Below are positions 18,284 through 28,225 of a stretch of DNA of 64,000 nucleotides, in pieces; position 1 is the stretch's first letter; every line of letters begins with the position of its first letter. A program made the position numbers and the translations under genes. Source of the stretch: Bacteroidota bacterium (GTDB taxonomy: Bacteria > Bacteroidota > Bacteroidia > Chitinophagales > Saprospiraceae). A model generated the notes under the pieces. That model had not been told where the DNA came from and searched no databases. It was given only the letters and a program-made list of their open reading frames with translations. The stretch is from contig WGNL01000030.1 of the NCBI GenBank assembly GCA_016124585.1, forward strand, positions 1 to 64,000, read 5' to 3'.

Positions 18284-20944
18284 CTAACGTCCTGCACGTC
18301 CTACCATCTCCCGAATCTTCTCATTCAACCCATCTGCTTTCAACAATTCCTCCATCGTCAAATGGAAACGGAAGCGCCAATAATGAGGTACAATGCTAGG
18401 ATCGTTGATTTGCTCGGCAGCGGTATCCGGGCGGCGAAGCTCACCATCCATGCCTACCAAGTCCTGAATCGGAAATATGGCCAGAATGCTAGGCGATACC
18501 AGGTGCTGTTGGTCTACTGCCTCCACTACGCCAGTGGTGCATACAGCAGGTGCAGCACCACCAATATGCAGGGCGTTATTTAGAAAACGCTGCGCACGGG
18601 CTTGGTCTTCCTCCCACCAGCCACGGATGGTGCTCATGTCGTGGCAAGAGGGGCTGCAAACGCTCGTCCAAGGGTAGGTCGATGGGTCGTCGAACTCGAC
18701 AGGGCCGGAAGGTGCCCGTTGAATCTTCAAGGAAATGATGTTCAAATCCCGCATCACACCGGGTACAGAACGAGGTATCATGCCCAGGTCTTCACCACAG
18801 ATAAGCATGTTGCTGGCTTTCAATAAGGATGGCAGTTTCCAAAGTGCCTGTTGTTTCCAAAACTCATCGTGGCGCACTTGGAAATAGTCATCGTAAATGC
18901 GGTCGAAGATGGCTTTTTCCTGTTGGCTGAGGTCTTGGTAAGAATGCGTGGCATGGATAGTGATGCGGGGGTTAAAGCCCCCAGGTTCTTTCAACAGCAA
19001 CACCTCGCTCACCAATCGCTTGAGCGGTTTTTCTAAGTGCAGGCGCTTTGCCAGCTTTTTGTCCTTTGTAAATAATTCCTTGATTTTCAATTGGTTGTCC
19101 ACCGTTTTGCGCAAGCGGAAAATGCCGGGCGATATATGCTCCAAGAAATTTTCAACGACAAATTCAGCGTCTTCCCCAAACATTTCCCGAAGAAAATGTC
19201 CCCGAATATAGGGTTCAAGGTATCGGCTCAAGTCACCTTGCAGGCCGAATTTTTGGAGTTCCTCCAAGGAATAGGGTAGGCGGGGGTTGAACAGGCCCAT
19301 CGTGCCCTCAGTCTGGTTTGTCGGTATTTGCCAAATGCGGAAAAAGCCGAGGATATGGTCGATGCGAAGTGCGTCGAAATACTCAGCGAGCTTGCCCATC
19401 CGTTGCTGCCACCAGCGGAAGCCGTTTTTGGCCATTACTTCCCAATTGTAGGTCGGGAAGCCCCAGTTTTGGCCGTCCACAGCGTAAAGGTCGGGTGGCG
19501 CACCCGCTTGGCCATCCATGTTGTAGAGGTGCGGCGCCACCCATGCGTCGCAGCTTTCCCGGTAGATGCCGATGGGCAGGTCGCCCTTCAGCACCACACC
19601 ATGTTGTCGGGCGTAGTTGGTGGCACCGAGCAATTGCAGATGGGCGTGGTATTGGATGAAATAATAAATCGCTACCTCGTCAAAGTGCTTGTATCTTGGG
19701 TCGCAAAGTTTGGTGATGGCCTGTTCGGAGTAGGTTGAGTGCTCGGGCCATGTATTGAAATTCGTCGTTCCATTCACATCTCGCAGATGGCAGAAAGCTG
19801 CGTAGGGCTTAAGCCAATCAGCGTTGTCTTCGATGAAATCCATTGCTGATTTGTGCTTGAAAAAAACAGCTTTTTCCTGTTCGAAGAGCAGTTTGAAAAA
19901 CGCCATTTTGGTTTTCAGAACACCCTCAAAATCAACGGTTTCCGATTTGTTCAGCTTCGCAATCTCCGATTGTAGGCGCTTCTCATCTGCTTGGTTTTTC
20001 AGCTTCGCAATGCTTTGCAAATTCACGTAGAGTGGGTGCAGGGCAAATACCGAGATAGCGGCATAAGGATAGCTGTCCGTCCATTTTTTAGTAGCAATTG
20101 TGTCATTGACAGGTAGCGTTTGCACGACTTTCAGACCTGTTTTTACTGCCCAATCGGTGAGCAGCTTCAGGTCGTTGAACTCGCCAATCCCACAGCCGTT
20201 TTCGCTTCGTAAGGAGAAAACCGGAATGGCAACACCCGCTCCACGCCAATTTCCGGTAGCGGAGCGAAAGTGCTCATCCGTGCGAACTACAGTACAGCCG
20301 CCAGTCGATGGGAAATTGAAATTCAAATGGCGGTTTTCGCCTTCTTCCCATTGGATAATCTGTTGATTTTCTGGGTCATAGATCCCGTATTTGTACTCGA
20401 TATTGGCCCACTGTGTGCCCCATTCGATTTCAGCTTGCCAGCATGGGAAATTTTCATCGGAGAGGAGGATTGGCTGGTGCCAGTTGCCAAGTGCTTCAAC
20501 GTTTCCCATGAGGCAAAACCGCAGGTTTGGCGGAATGGCGGCAGCATAGAGCTGGAAAACTAATTTGTTGTTTGACGTTTCAATATGGACTTGTTTGTTG
20601 TGGGTATTCCTTCTGAAAATCACATCCTTGAAAGCTGCTGAAAAAAAGCTGCGCTCAGGCTCGAACTGTGGGCGCCAATAGTCCTGAAAAAAAACTTCAT
20701 TTCCATTCCTAGGCAAATGTATTGACCGATATTGGCCATGCTCCTCTACTTCTTTCCCATCTTGGTTTTTGATAAGGTATTTGTATTCAATCGCCTCATT
20801 TTCAGTAATTTGTATGGAACAGCGCCAATGGTCGATATCATAGTTTTGGCAAAAAACAGTTTCTTCTTGGCCGTTCCTACGAAAGCGGATAGAAATGTTT
20901 TCCCCAAATTGTGTATGATAGTTTATGTGAAAATTGGCGTTCAT
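18284..20944 (-). CDS. malQ: 4-alpha-glucanotransferase (amylomaltase, GH77) with tandem CBM20
   Basis: 886 aa from the ATG at 20944. A longer frame starts at 21022, but a TAGTTTTG -7 box (20986-20993, minus strand) lies inside it, so the shorter start is preferred. Two starch-binding CBM20-like domains come first (about 1-95 and 115-230, e.g. FCLMGNVEALGNWHQ). The GH77 barrel follows, with catalytic Asp529 in LRIDHILGFFR, Glu718 in CGEDLGMIP and Asp769 in PSCHDMSTIRGW. It transfers alpha-1,4-glucan segments during maltodextrin or glycogen metabolism in the cytoplasm. The CBM20-CBM20-GH77 layout is the DPE2-like form, common in Bacteroidota. Confidence 0.95.
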   Translation of the reverse strand: MNANFHINYHTQFGENISIRFRRNGQEETVFCQNYDIDHWRCSIQITENEAIEYKYLIKNQDGKEVEEHGQYRSIHLPRNGNEVFFQDYWRPQFEPERSFFSAAFKDVIFRRNTHNKQVHIETSNNKLVFQLYAAAIPPNLRFCLMGNVEALGNWHQPILLSDENFPCWQAEIEWGTQWANIEYKYGIYDPENQQIIQWEEGENRHLNFNFPSTGGCTVVRTDEHFRSATGNWRGAGVAIPVFSLRSENGCGIGEFNDLKLLTDWAVKTGLKVVQTLPVNDTIATKKWTDSYPYAAISVFALHPLYVNLQSIAKLKNQADEKRLQSEIAKLNKSETVDFEGVLKTKMAFFKLLFEQEKAVFFKHKSAMDFIEDNADWLKPYAAFCHLRDVNGTTNFNTWPEHSTYSEQAITKLCDPRYKHFDEVAIYYFIQYHAHLQLLGATNYARQHGVVLKGDLPIGIYRESCDAWVAPHLYNMDGQAGAPPDLYAVDGQNWGFPTYNWEVMAKNGFRWWQQRMGKLAEYFDALRIDHILGFFRIWQIPTNQTEGTMGLFNPRLPYSLEELQKFGLQGDLSRYLEPYIRGHFLREMFGEDAEFVVENFLEHISPGIFRLRKTVDNQLKIKELFTKDKKLAKRLHLEKPLKRLVSEVLLLKEPGGFNPRITIHATHSYQDLSQQEKAIFDRIYDDYFQVRHDEFWKQQALWKLPSLLKASNMLICGEDLGMIPRSVPGVMRDLNIISLKIQRAPSGPVEFDDPSTYPWTSVCSPSCHDMSTIRGWWEEDQARAQRFLNNALHIGGAAPAVCTTGVVEAVDQQHLVSPSILAIFPIQDLVGMDGELRRPDTAAEQINDPSIVPHYWRFRFHLTMEELLKADGLNEKIREMVGRAGR

Positions 20945-21355
20945 ATTGAAGGTGTTGTCTGATAGATTTTTGTTCAAATTGGCTGCAAAACTATCGAAAC
21001 CGGAACAGATGCCATGCATCATTTTTAAATCACCATCACTATTGTTTTAACAAAACATGGCTTTGCAAAAGTATCCATGTAATAATGGTCGGCCTCGATT
21101 ATTTTACTGCTAAAATTATTCTTGATAAAGTTTCACCAATTAGGTTGGGTTGAATTTTTGTTCTTTCTGTTGCTTAGTTTTCATGACCAAAACTTGCTCA
21201 ATGGAAAAAATATGCAAGGGAAGAAGTTGCTCCACAAATAATTGGTAAAAAACACAGTACCTACTTGGTTTTAGCACTGGATGAAGTGGAAAAATGATAT
21301 ACATTGCCCAGACTTTCACCATTGGCTTAAAATTTCAATCAAACACTAACGAAAA
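20945..21355. other. Intergenic region between divergent malQ and esterase operon
   Basis: 411 bp. It holds the minus-strand -7-like box for malQ (20986-20993) and presumably the promoter for the plus-strand esterase operon, for which no good -33/-7 pair was found. Short frames here lack gene-like features. No RNA gene or repeat was recognised. Confidence 0.5.
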
Positions 21356-22234
21356 ATGAAACTTCCGCACTTACTCCTTTTAGGGTTCCTAAGTTTTATC
21401 TGCCAAGCATCCGCTCAGAAAATCATTGAACTCCAATCCATTCCCACACCTCCTGATATCAAATGGGATAGGCCCGAACGCCAATATTTCAGCCAAATCT
21501 GGCAAACCGATGTTGTCACCAATGTTTCCAAACCAACCCTGACGGCCTATTTGCCCGATCCCTCCATCGCCAACGGTACGGCGCTCATTATTGCTCCCGG
21601 TGGTGGTTTCATGGCGCACAGTATTAACAGTGAAGGTATCTGGGTGGCCGATTGGGCAGTGAAACATGGTATTGCTGCCTTTGTGCTGAAATACCGCTTG
21701 GCACCCACTGGCGAAGACGCTACGGCTGAGTTCGTACAAGCAGTGGGCGACCGTGAGAATTTCCTAAAAAGGGTTGGGCCAATTATCACTTTGGCAATAG
21801 CTGACGGGAATGCTGCTATTGAATATGTCAGGAGTCATGCAGCAGAATTTGGCGTGAAAACAGACCGCATCGGTATCATTGGCTTCTCGGCTGGAGGGGC
21901 TGTGGTAGGTGGTACCGTGTACGAACACACTGCTGCCAGTCGGCCCGATTTTGCAGCACCAATCTATTCTGCTTTACGCCAAGCCGATACCAGTCCAGTT
22001 CCTCCAGATGCGATGCCGCTGTTCATTGCGGTAGCAAGTGATGATGTATTTGGTTTTCAAAAACAAAGTACTGAGATGTTTACCAAATGGAATACTGCTG
22101 GCAAACCAGCTGAGCTTCACATTTATGAAAAAGGTGGCCACGGCTTTGGGATGCGGAAGCAAAACCTGCCCAGCGACGAATGGATTGAGGCATTTGGTGC
22201 TTGGCTGAAGTCGCACGGTTGGCTGAACCAATGA
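21356..22234 (+). CDS. Secreted alpha/beta-hydrolase (esterase/acetyl xylan esterase-like)
   Basis: 292 aa with a signal peptide ending near QASAQ. Fold motifs: IIAPGGGFMAHSINSEG (oxyanion GGG), nucleophile Ser178 in IGFSAGGAV, acid Asp in ASDDVFGF and His in EKGGHGFGM. This is the BD-FAE / acetyl-xylan-esterase-like group often found beside carbohydrate enzymes. The following carboxylesterase gene starts 15 bp after the stop, indicating an operon of two exported esterases and a permease. Confidence 0.9.
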   Translation: MKLPHLLLLGFLSFICQASAQKIIELQSIPTPPDIKWDRPERQYFSQIWQTDVVTNVSKPTLTAYLPDPSIANGTALIIAPGGGFMAHSINSEGIWVADWAVKHGIAAFVLKYRLAPTGEDATAEFVQAVGDRENFLKRVGPIITLAIADGNAAIEYVRSHAAEFGVKTDRIGIIGFSAGGAVVGGTVYEHTAASRPDFAAPIYSALRQADTSPVPPDAMPLFIAVASDDVFGFQKQSTEMFTKWNTAGKPAELHIYEKGGHGFGMRKQNLPSDEWIEAFGAWLKSHGWLNQ

Positions 22235-22249
22235 TTGAAAAAAACTAGT

Positions 22250-23884
22250 ATGAAAAAATTGACAACATTCGCCTTCATGTTCTTTGCCTTGGCAAATATC
22301 AATTGGGCGCAAAACAATGACGGATTTCCTGTCCAAACGACCATCGAAAACGGAACTATCGAGGGTAATTATGATACTAAAACTGGCATTCAAAAATACT
22401 TCGGGATACCGTTTGCGAAGCCACCCGTCGGCGGCCTCCGTTGGAAGGCTCCACAGCCTGCCGACAATTGGCAAGGAGTGAAGCAAACCAAGCAGTTTGG
22501 ACCTCGTGCCATGCAAAAATTGGTCTGGGGCGACATGCACTCCCGCTCCAACGGCGTGAGCGAGGACTGCCTCTACCTCAACGTCTGGACACCTGCCAAG
22601 CGCAACACCAAGGGGTTGCCGGTTCTAGTCTATTTCTATGGCGGCGGGTATGTGGCGGGGGATGGCTCTGAGCCTAGATATGATGGCGAGCATATGGCCC
22701 AAGAAGGCATCGTGGTAGTCACCTGCAATTACCGACTGAATATTTTCGGCTTCTTCGCCCACCCTGAACTGAGCGCCGAGGCACCTTACAAAGCCTCTGG
22801 CAACTATGGCCTGCTCGACCAATTGGTTGCCTTACAATGGGTGCAGCGCAACATTGCTGCTTTTGGCGGTGACCCCAAAAAGGTGACAATCTGTGGGGAG
22901 TCAGCAGGTTCCATTTCGGTAAGTTACCAGATGGCTTCGCCGTTGGCGAAAAACCTCATCGCTGGTGCAATGGGCGAGAGTGGTGCGGGCATCAACCCGA
23001 CCCTAGCGCCTGTGCCTTTGACAGAAGCGGAAAAAACCGGGGCAGATTTTGCCAAAAATGTTGGCTACTCAAGTATCAAAGAATTGCGGGCACTGCCAGC
23101 AAGAGATGTTTATGAAATCTACAACGAGAGCAACCGATTTGGCTTCCCCGTAGTGATAGATGGTTATTTTTTGCCAAAAACAGTCAACCAAATTTTTGCC
23201 GAAAATCATCAGGCACAAGTGCCGCTTCTGCTTGGCTGGAACTCTGCGGAGATTCCTGGCCAGGCTTTTATGCAGGGGCAACCGTATACGCCTGAGGCAT
23301 TTGCAAATCGGGTGAAAGCAGAATATCCTGCTGACTATGAGGAAGTTATGAAGCTTTATCCTGGCAAGGATGCAAAAGAGGTAGAGCTCTCTGCCACAGC
23401 TTTGGCCTCTGACCGTTTTATCGCTTACGCCACCTGGAAATGGGGCGATTTGCATTTGCAACATAGTTCGCAACCTGTTTACCGATACCTGTACAGCAAG
23501 CTACGACCAGCTTTGAGGGATGATAATTTGTCTTCTGGTTTTGCTGGCGGAACAGCTCCGAAAGACCCCGATACACCGCCACCACCGCCCGCAGTTGGTG
23601 CGCCCCATGCCTGTGAAATCGAGTATTGCATGGGCAACCTGCCGCTAATTCACGACTACGCTTGGACAGCAGACGATTACAAAGTTTCGGAGACGATGAT
23701 GAAATATTTTGCCAATTTCATCAAAACAGGCAATCCAAATGGTGAGAAACTACCTAATTGGCCCGTAGGAAAGGCGGGTGACCCTACGCCTCCTGTGATG
23801 ATTTTGAACACAGATTCAAAAGCTGAAAAAGCAATGAACGACGGGCGGTATCGGTTTTTGGACAAGGCATACAAGAACAATTAA
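22250..23884 (+). CDS. Carboxylesterase, type B family, secreted
   Basis: 544 aa from the ATG at 22250, which begins the signal peptide ending NINWAQ. Type-B signatures: KYFGIPFAKPPVGGLRW, EDCLYLNVWTP, the GGGYV oxyanion loop, nucleophile Ser218 in CGESAGS, and a late His in GAPHACEIEYCMGN. The family hydrolyses carboxylic esters, including plant-derived and aryl esters. A proline stretch PDTPPPPPAVGAPH lies just before the His loop. The stop codon overlaps the next start by one base (TAATG), so translation of esterase and permease is coupled. Confidence 0.93.
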   Translation: MKKLTTFAFMFFALANINWAQNNDGFPVQTTIENGTIEGNYDTKTGIQKYFGIPFAKPPVGGLRWKAPQPADNWQGVKQTKQFGPRAMQKLVWGDMHSRSNGVSEDCLYLNVWTPAKRNTKGLPVLVYFYGGGYVAGDGSEPRYDGEHMAQEGIVVVTCNYRLNIFGFFAHPELSAEAPYKASGNYGLLDQLVALQWVQRNIAAFGGDPKKVTICGESAGSISVSYQMASPLAKNLIAGAMGESGAGINPTLAPVPLTEAEKTGADFAKNVGYSSIKELRALPARDVYEIYNESNRFGFPVVIDGYFLPKTVNQIFAENHQAQVPLLLGWNSAEIPGQAFMQGQPYTPEAFANRVKAEYPADYEEVMKLYPGKDAKEVELSATALASDRFIAYATWKWGDLHLQHSSQPVYRYLYSKLRPALRDDNLSSGFAGGTAPKDPDTPPPPPAVGAPHACEIEYCMGNLPLIHDYAWTADDYKVSETMMKYFANFIKTGNPNGEKLPNWPVGKAGDPTPPVMILNTDSKAEKAMNDGRYRFLDKAYKNN

Positions 23885-25287
23885 TGGTAACCATGCAAGA
23901 CGAAAAACAACTACAACCTGAAGAATTTGAACGGGAGCCAGTGCCAGCCTCCCATTGGAAAAGCTGGAAAAGCTTCCTTGGCATGTACGCTGGTGAGCAT
24001 GCTGCTGGTACAGAATTCGTCATTGGGCCACTCTTCCTAACCGCTGGGGTTAGCGCCTTCGACCTCATCATAGGTTTGCTACTTGGTAATTTTTTGGCTG
24101 TACTTTCTTGGCGATTTTTAACCGCAGAAATCGCCGTAAAAAACCGTCTGACCCTTTATTTTCAGTTGGAAAAAATATGTGGCAAAAACCTCGTGAAGAT
24201 TTACGATTTGGCAAACGGGGTGCTTTTTTGTTTTCTGGCAGGAAGCATGATCACCGTTTCAGCAACAGCAGTCGGAATCCCATTCGGAATGAGAATGCCA
24301 CAATTGACGGATACCATGCCAAATGGCCCAACATGGGTAGTCATCGTGTTGGTGCTCGGTGCGCTGTTCACCTTCATTGCTGCCAAAGGATTTCATTCGG
24401 TATCGAAAGCCGCCAATTTCATGTCCCCAGTTATTGTTCTTGGTTTTTTATTAGCAGGCTTTGCCGCTTTGCGGCAATTGGATGTGCACAGCTTTAGTGA
24501 TTTTTGGAATATTTGGGGCGAGGGAACTGAGCCGTTTCCCGGTCAAATTAAGTACACTTTTTGGCATGTCGTCATCTGGTCTTGGTTTTGCAATGCAGCC
24601 ATGCATATCGGCATGAGCGATCTTTCGGTTTTTCGCTATGCAAAAAGCCCTAACGCTGGCTGGACCACTGCGGCTGGCATGTACGTTGGACATTATATGG
24701 CGTGGATTTCGGCAGCTTTGTTATATGCTGCCTATATGAAAACACCAGATGCCATAGCTGTTTTGGCAAGCGGGGCCGCACCTCCTGTCGCCCCAGGGCC
24801 ATTGGCTGCAAACGCCATAGGATTCCTTGGTATCATCACCGTGATTTTGGCAGGCTGGACGACCGCCAATCCTACTATTTATCGGTCTGGACTGGCTTTC
24901 CAGGCAATCATGCCAAAAGCAAGTACTTTTTGGGTAACGGTCATTGCTGGCACCCTTGCCACCTTTGCAGGGCTTTTCCCAGCTTTTGCTATGAAACTAT
25001 TGGATTTTGTGGCTGTATATGGTTTTATCCTCGCTCCAGTGGGCGCTATCATCGTTTTTGAGCATTTTTTTGCAGCGAAATTTGGCATCACCAAAAACTA
25101 TGCAGAACGGTCTGGTATTAGCTTCAATTTAGCTGTTCTTTCTGCTTGGGCTTTCAGCGGCGTTTTGTTTTATTTTGTATCAAAATCTCAGGGTGTGTTC
25201 CTCTCTTTCTTGACCTTACCTGCTTGGCTAATGTGTGGGCTGTTATATTTGTTATTCAGCAAATGGACGCAAAAAAAAATGGAATAA
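23884..25287 (+). CDS. NCS1-type permease (cytosine/purine/related)
   Basis: 467 aa with about 12 hydrophobic segments, N-terminus in the cytoplasm (EEFEREPVPASHWKSWKSF). The layout fits the nucleobase:cation symporter-1 family: GTEFVIGPLFLTAGVSAF in helix 1, ATAVGIPFG, AAKGFHSVSKAANFMSP, and AGWTTANPTIYRSGLAF in helix 8. The substrate is unknown; coupling to two esterases suggests uptake of a product they release. Start at 23884 overlaps the upstream stop; an ATG at 23893 is an alternative. Confidence 0.78.
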   Translation: MVTMQDEKQLQPEEFEREPVPASHWKSWKSFLGMYAGEHAAGTEFVIGPLFLTAGVSAFDLIIGLLLGNFLAVLSWRFLTAEIAVKNRLTLYFQLEKICGKNLVKIYDLANGVLFCFLAGSMITVSATAVGIPFGMRMPQLTDTMPNGPTWVVIVLVLGALFTFIAAKGFHSVSKAANFMSPVIVLGFLLAGFAALRQLDVHSFSDFWNIWGEGTEPFPGQIKYTFWHVVIWSWFCNAAMHIGMSDLSVFRYAKSPNAGWTTAAGMYVGHYMAWISAALLYAAYMKTPDAIAVLASGAAPPVAPGPLAANAIGFLGIITVILAGWTTANPTIYRSGLAFQAIMPKASTFWVTVIAGTLATFAGLFPAFAMKLLDFVAVYGFILAPVGAIIVFEHFFAAKFGITKNYAERSGISFNLAVLSAWAFSGVLFYFVSKSQGVFLSFLTLPAWLMCGLLYLLFSKWTQKKME

Positions 25288-25425
25288 TGCCTACGTTTTG
25301 GAATAGAATCAAGCACGATGTATTCATTTAGTTGGTATTTTACTTTCATTTAAGCTTGATTTTTTCGGTAGTTTAAAAACGATTTTTTCAGCCTATCTTC
25401 CAATCAATTAAATTGAGTATAGCTT

Positions 25426-26577
25426 ATGAACCTAGCATACAATTCAAAATACCCTTCGATAGATGACCTCCGAGAAAAAGCAAGGAAACGCATACCACGA
25501 TTTGCCTTTGAGTATTTGGACGGTGGTTGTAATGAGGAGGTTAACTTGCATAAAAATACTGCTGAAATTCGAGAAGTAGAATTAAAGCCTTATTATTTAT
25601 CTAAACATGTTACCTCGGACATGAAGACCGATTTGTTTGGCCATATTTATGATGCGCCTTTTGGCATTGCACCAGTCGGTCTCCAGGGATTAATGTGGCC
25701 AAACTCTCCGGAAATATTGGCAAAAGCTGCATTTGAACATAATATTCCTTTTATCTTGAGTACCGTATCGACTTCGAGTATTGAGCGCATTAGTGAAATA
25801 ACAGAGGGTAGGGCTTGGTTCCAGTTGTATCATCCTGCAGATAACAAATTGAGGGATGATATTATCAAAAGAGCAGAGGCGGCACATTGCCCGGTATTGG
25901 TTATACTTTGCGATGTTCCAACTTTTGGATTTCGCCCCAAAGACATAAGAAATGGGCTGGCCATGCCCCCTCAAATGAGCTTGAGAAATATCCTGCAAAT
26001 AATGGGAAGGCCAAATTGGGCTATAAACACTTTAATTCATGGAAAACCCAAATTCAAAACAATGCTTCAATATTTCCCAAAAAATATGGATATAAAACAA
26101 TTGGGGAAAACCATGAATGAAACATTTGCTGGTCGATTGAATGAAGAAAAAATAAAGCCTATCAGAGAAATGTGGAAAGGCAAATTGGTGCTTAAGGGGG
26201 TAGCAAGCGAAGAAGATACAGAGATGGCAATTCGACTTGGCCTGGACGGAATTATTGTTTCAAACCATGGAGGCAGACAATTGGACGCTGGGCAATCTAC
26301 GATTAAGCCATTAAATGCAATAGTTCAAAAATACAAATCTCAGATTAAAATCATGATGGACAGCGGCATACGAACTGGTCCTGATATTGCGAGAACCTTG
26401 GCTAGCGGAGCAGAGTTTACCTTCCTAGGTCGATCATTTATGTACGGAGCGGCAGCACTAGGAAAAGAAGGTGGAGCACATACCATCTCACTTTTAAAAA
26501 TCCAATTGCAGCAGGTGATGGAACAGATTTGTTGTGAAAGAGTTGTTGATTTTCCAAATCACCTTGTTGGGACTTAA
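25426..26577 (+). CDS. FMN-dependent alpha-hydroxy-acid dehydrogenase (lactate dehydrogenase/oxidase family)
   Basis: 383 aa, no signal peptide. The family barrel is clear: PRFAFEYLDGGCNEE at the N-terminus, PFGIAPVGLQGLMWP, FILSTVSTSSIE, WFQLYHP, LVLKGVASEEDTEMA (FMN-binding Lys), SNHGGRQLD with the catalytic His, DSGIRTGPDIARTLASGAEF (phosphate loop) and LGRSFMYGAAALG. It oxidises an L-2-hydroxy acid such as lactate or glycolate, passing electrons to quinone or oxygen. The acceptor is not predictable from the sequence. Stand-alone gene with a somewhat lower GC than upstream genes. Confidence 0.93.
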   Translation: MNLAYNSKYPSIDDLREKARKRIPRFAFEYLDGGCNEEVNLHKNTAEIREVELKPYYLSKHVTSDMKTDLFGHIYDAPFGIAPVGLQGLMWPNSPEILAKAAFEHNIPFILSTVSTSSIERISEITEGRAWFQLYHPADNKLRDDIIKRAEAAHCPVLVILCDVPTFGFRPKDIRNGLAMPPQMSLRNILQIMGRPNWAINTLIHGKPKFKTMLQYFPKNMDIKQLGKTMNETFAGRLNEEKIKPIREMWKGKLVLKGVASEEDTEMAIRLGLDGIIVSNHGGRQLDAGQSTIKPLNAIVQKYKSQIKIMMDSGIRTGPDIARTLASGAEFTFLGRSFMYGAAALGKEGGAHTISLLKIQLQQVMEQICCERVVDFPNHLVGT

Positions 26578-26896
26578 TTTTTTTCAAAAATTAGTTTGTC
26601 GTTTTATTTTTTATTACTAATATAGCATCTTGAATCCAATTTTTTAATTGGGTTTTACGATATTTAACTGTTATATAATTGCACAAATAACTTACATGAT
26701 TAAATACAGAATTTAAAGTTGCAATTAATATGTTTTGATGATTTTCTTATTCTGCCTAGTTTGATGCTAAAGTTTATTGTTATAAATAGATAGATGGACA
26801 GTTGAAATGTAGTTTGTCCGTTAATTTGTTGCTTTCTAATAATCTGATAGTAAGTTATAGATTGTGTCAATCAATAGCTCTAAAACCTAATGCAAC
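26578..26896. other. AT-rich intergenic region
   Basis: 319 bp between two plus-strand genes. It is AT-rich with no open frame, clear hairpin or RNA gene seen. It probably carries the promoter of the MBL-fold gene, but no convincing -33/-7 pair was identified. Confidence 0.4.
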
Positions 26897-27790
26897 ATGG
26901 TTAAGATAATAGACCTCCAGTTTCAACAAAAATCTGGTGTAATTGCTGCATTTTTATTGGAGACAGATGTTGGCCCAGTTCTGATAGAGACAGGACCACA
27001 TTCAACCATGAAAACCCTTGAACTAGGCATCAAGCTGCACGGATATGAAATTACTGATATACAGCATGTCTTTGTTACGCATATCCATTTAGATCATGCT
27101 GGTGCTGCTTGGGTTTTTGCTGATCAAGGTGCAAAAATTTACGTACACCCTTTAGGTTTGCCTCATTTAAACAATCCCGAAAAACTACTGACCTCAGCGA
27201 AGCGAATTTATGAAGATAAAATGGAGAGCCTTTGGGGTACTCTCAAGGGTATTACTGAGAATCAGCTGCGTGCAGTCCGTGACAATGAAAAGATAATTAT
27301 TGGTGGAATTGGGCTTAGAGCAAGACATACTCCTGGTCACGCTATTCATCACATTGCTTGGGAGGTCAAAAATATTGCGTTTACTGGAGATGTGGCAGGA
27401 GTAAAAATATGCGAAAATGGACCAGTAATGCCACCATGTCCGCCACCTGATATCAATATCAAAGACTGGGTAAATTCAATGTACTATCTACGTTCAAGGA
27501 GGTATAATGCCCTGTATTTAAGTCATTTTGGACCTATTTATGAGGTCAAAAAGCATTTTATTGAATTGGAGGGACGTCTCCTGAATTGGGCCAATTGGAT
27601 TAAACCTTTTTGGGAGCAGAGTATGTCAATACCAGATGTAGTTCCAATGTTTAAGGACTATATAAATAAGCAGCTGCAAATGATTGGTGTAAGTAATGCG
27701 GATATGGAAAGATATGAATTAGCTAATCCAGTTGAAATGAGTGTAGCAGGTTTGTATAGATATTGGTCAAAAAATAAACAGTTAAGTTAG
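26897..27790 (+). CDS. MBL-fold metallo-hydrolase
   Basis: 297 aa, cytoplasmic. The metal-binding core is intact: THIHLDHAG (HxHxDH), His in RHTPGHAIHH, Asp in FTGDVAG and a final His in LSHFGP. The C-terminal third (about 200-297) is helical and may form a substrate lid. The fold serves many hydrolases (glyoxalase II, lactonases, thioesterases); this one resembles the generic group annotated as MBL-fold hydrolase. No partner gene defines its substrate. Confidence 0.9.
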   Translation: MVKIIDLQFQQKSGVIAAFLLETDVGPVLIETGPHSTMKTLELGIKLHGYEITDIQHVFVTHIHLDHAGAAWVFADQGAKIYVHPLGLPHLNNPEKLLTSAKRIYEDKMESLWGTLKGITENQLRAVRDNEKIIIGGIGLRARHTPGHAIHHIAWEVKNIAFTGDVAGVKICENGPVMPPCPPPDINIKDWVNSMYYLRSRRYNALYLSHFGPIYEVKKHFIELEGRLLNWANWIKPFWEQSMSIPDVVPMFKDYINKQLQMIGVSNADMERYELANPVEMSVAGLYRYWSKNKQLS

Positions 27791-27804
27791 ATTGCAATGG
27801 CATT

Positions 27805-28041
27805 TTAATCTTTTGGTAATACCATCTTGCCAAAAGTCAGAAAATGTTTTATCAGCGCTACATCTGGCAACAAAATACGAGAAGTTTCTGCGGTTTCTTG
27901 TTCTTCACTAATTGTCAATGTAGAAGAAGAGGGGCAATGGCCCGTGACTTTGAATGCCACTTTGTGTAAATAAATATAGCAGCAAAAGCTCAAAGTAGCC
28001 ATGCCTAATAGGAAGTGTGAGGAAAGTGAAGATTTTTTCAT
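27805..28041 (-). CDS. Small hypothetical protein with N-terminal membrane segment
   Basis: 78 aa, MKKSS start followed by one hydrophobic stretch (HFLLGMATLSFCCYIYLH) that could be a signal or anchor, then a polar tail with TISEEQETAETS. Not recognised. Convergent with the MBL gene (14-bp gap) and downstream of the AraC gene on the same strand, 185 bp away. The reasonable N-terminus makes it a plausible real gene, but it could be chance. Confidence 0.4.
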   Translation of the reverse strand: MKKSSLSSHFLLGMATLSFCCYIYLHKVAFKVTGHCPSSSTLTISEEQETAETSRILLPDVALIKHFLTFGKMVLPKD

Positions 28042-28225
28042 TTTGATGAATTTGGGAAATTCAAGTTTACTTAGCTTTCTTAAAAATCACCTCAAAATTA
28101 GATTTTTTCGCCAAAAGCTATTAATCCAATCGACCAAAACATACGTTTTCAAGTTTAAACTCATGTCAATGACAAATGTCTCTAGCAAAAAGTTGCCTTG
28201 AAATCTATTTAATCTTCAGTTTGAA

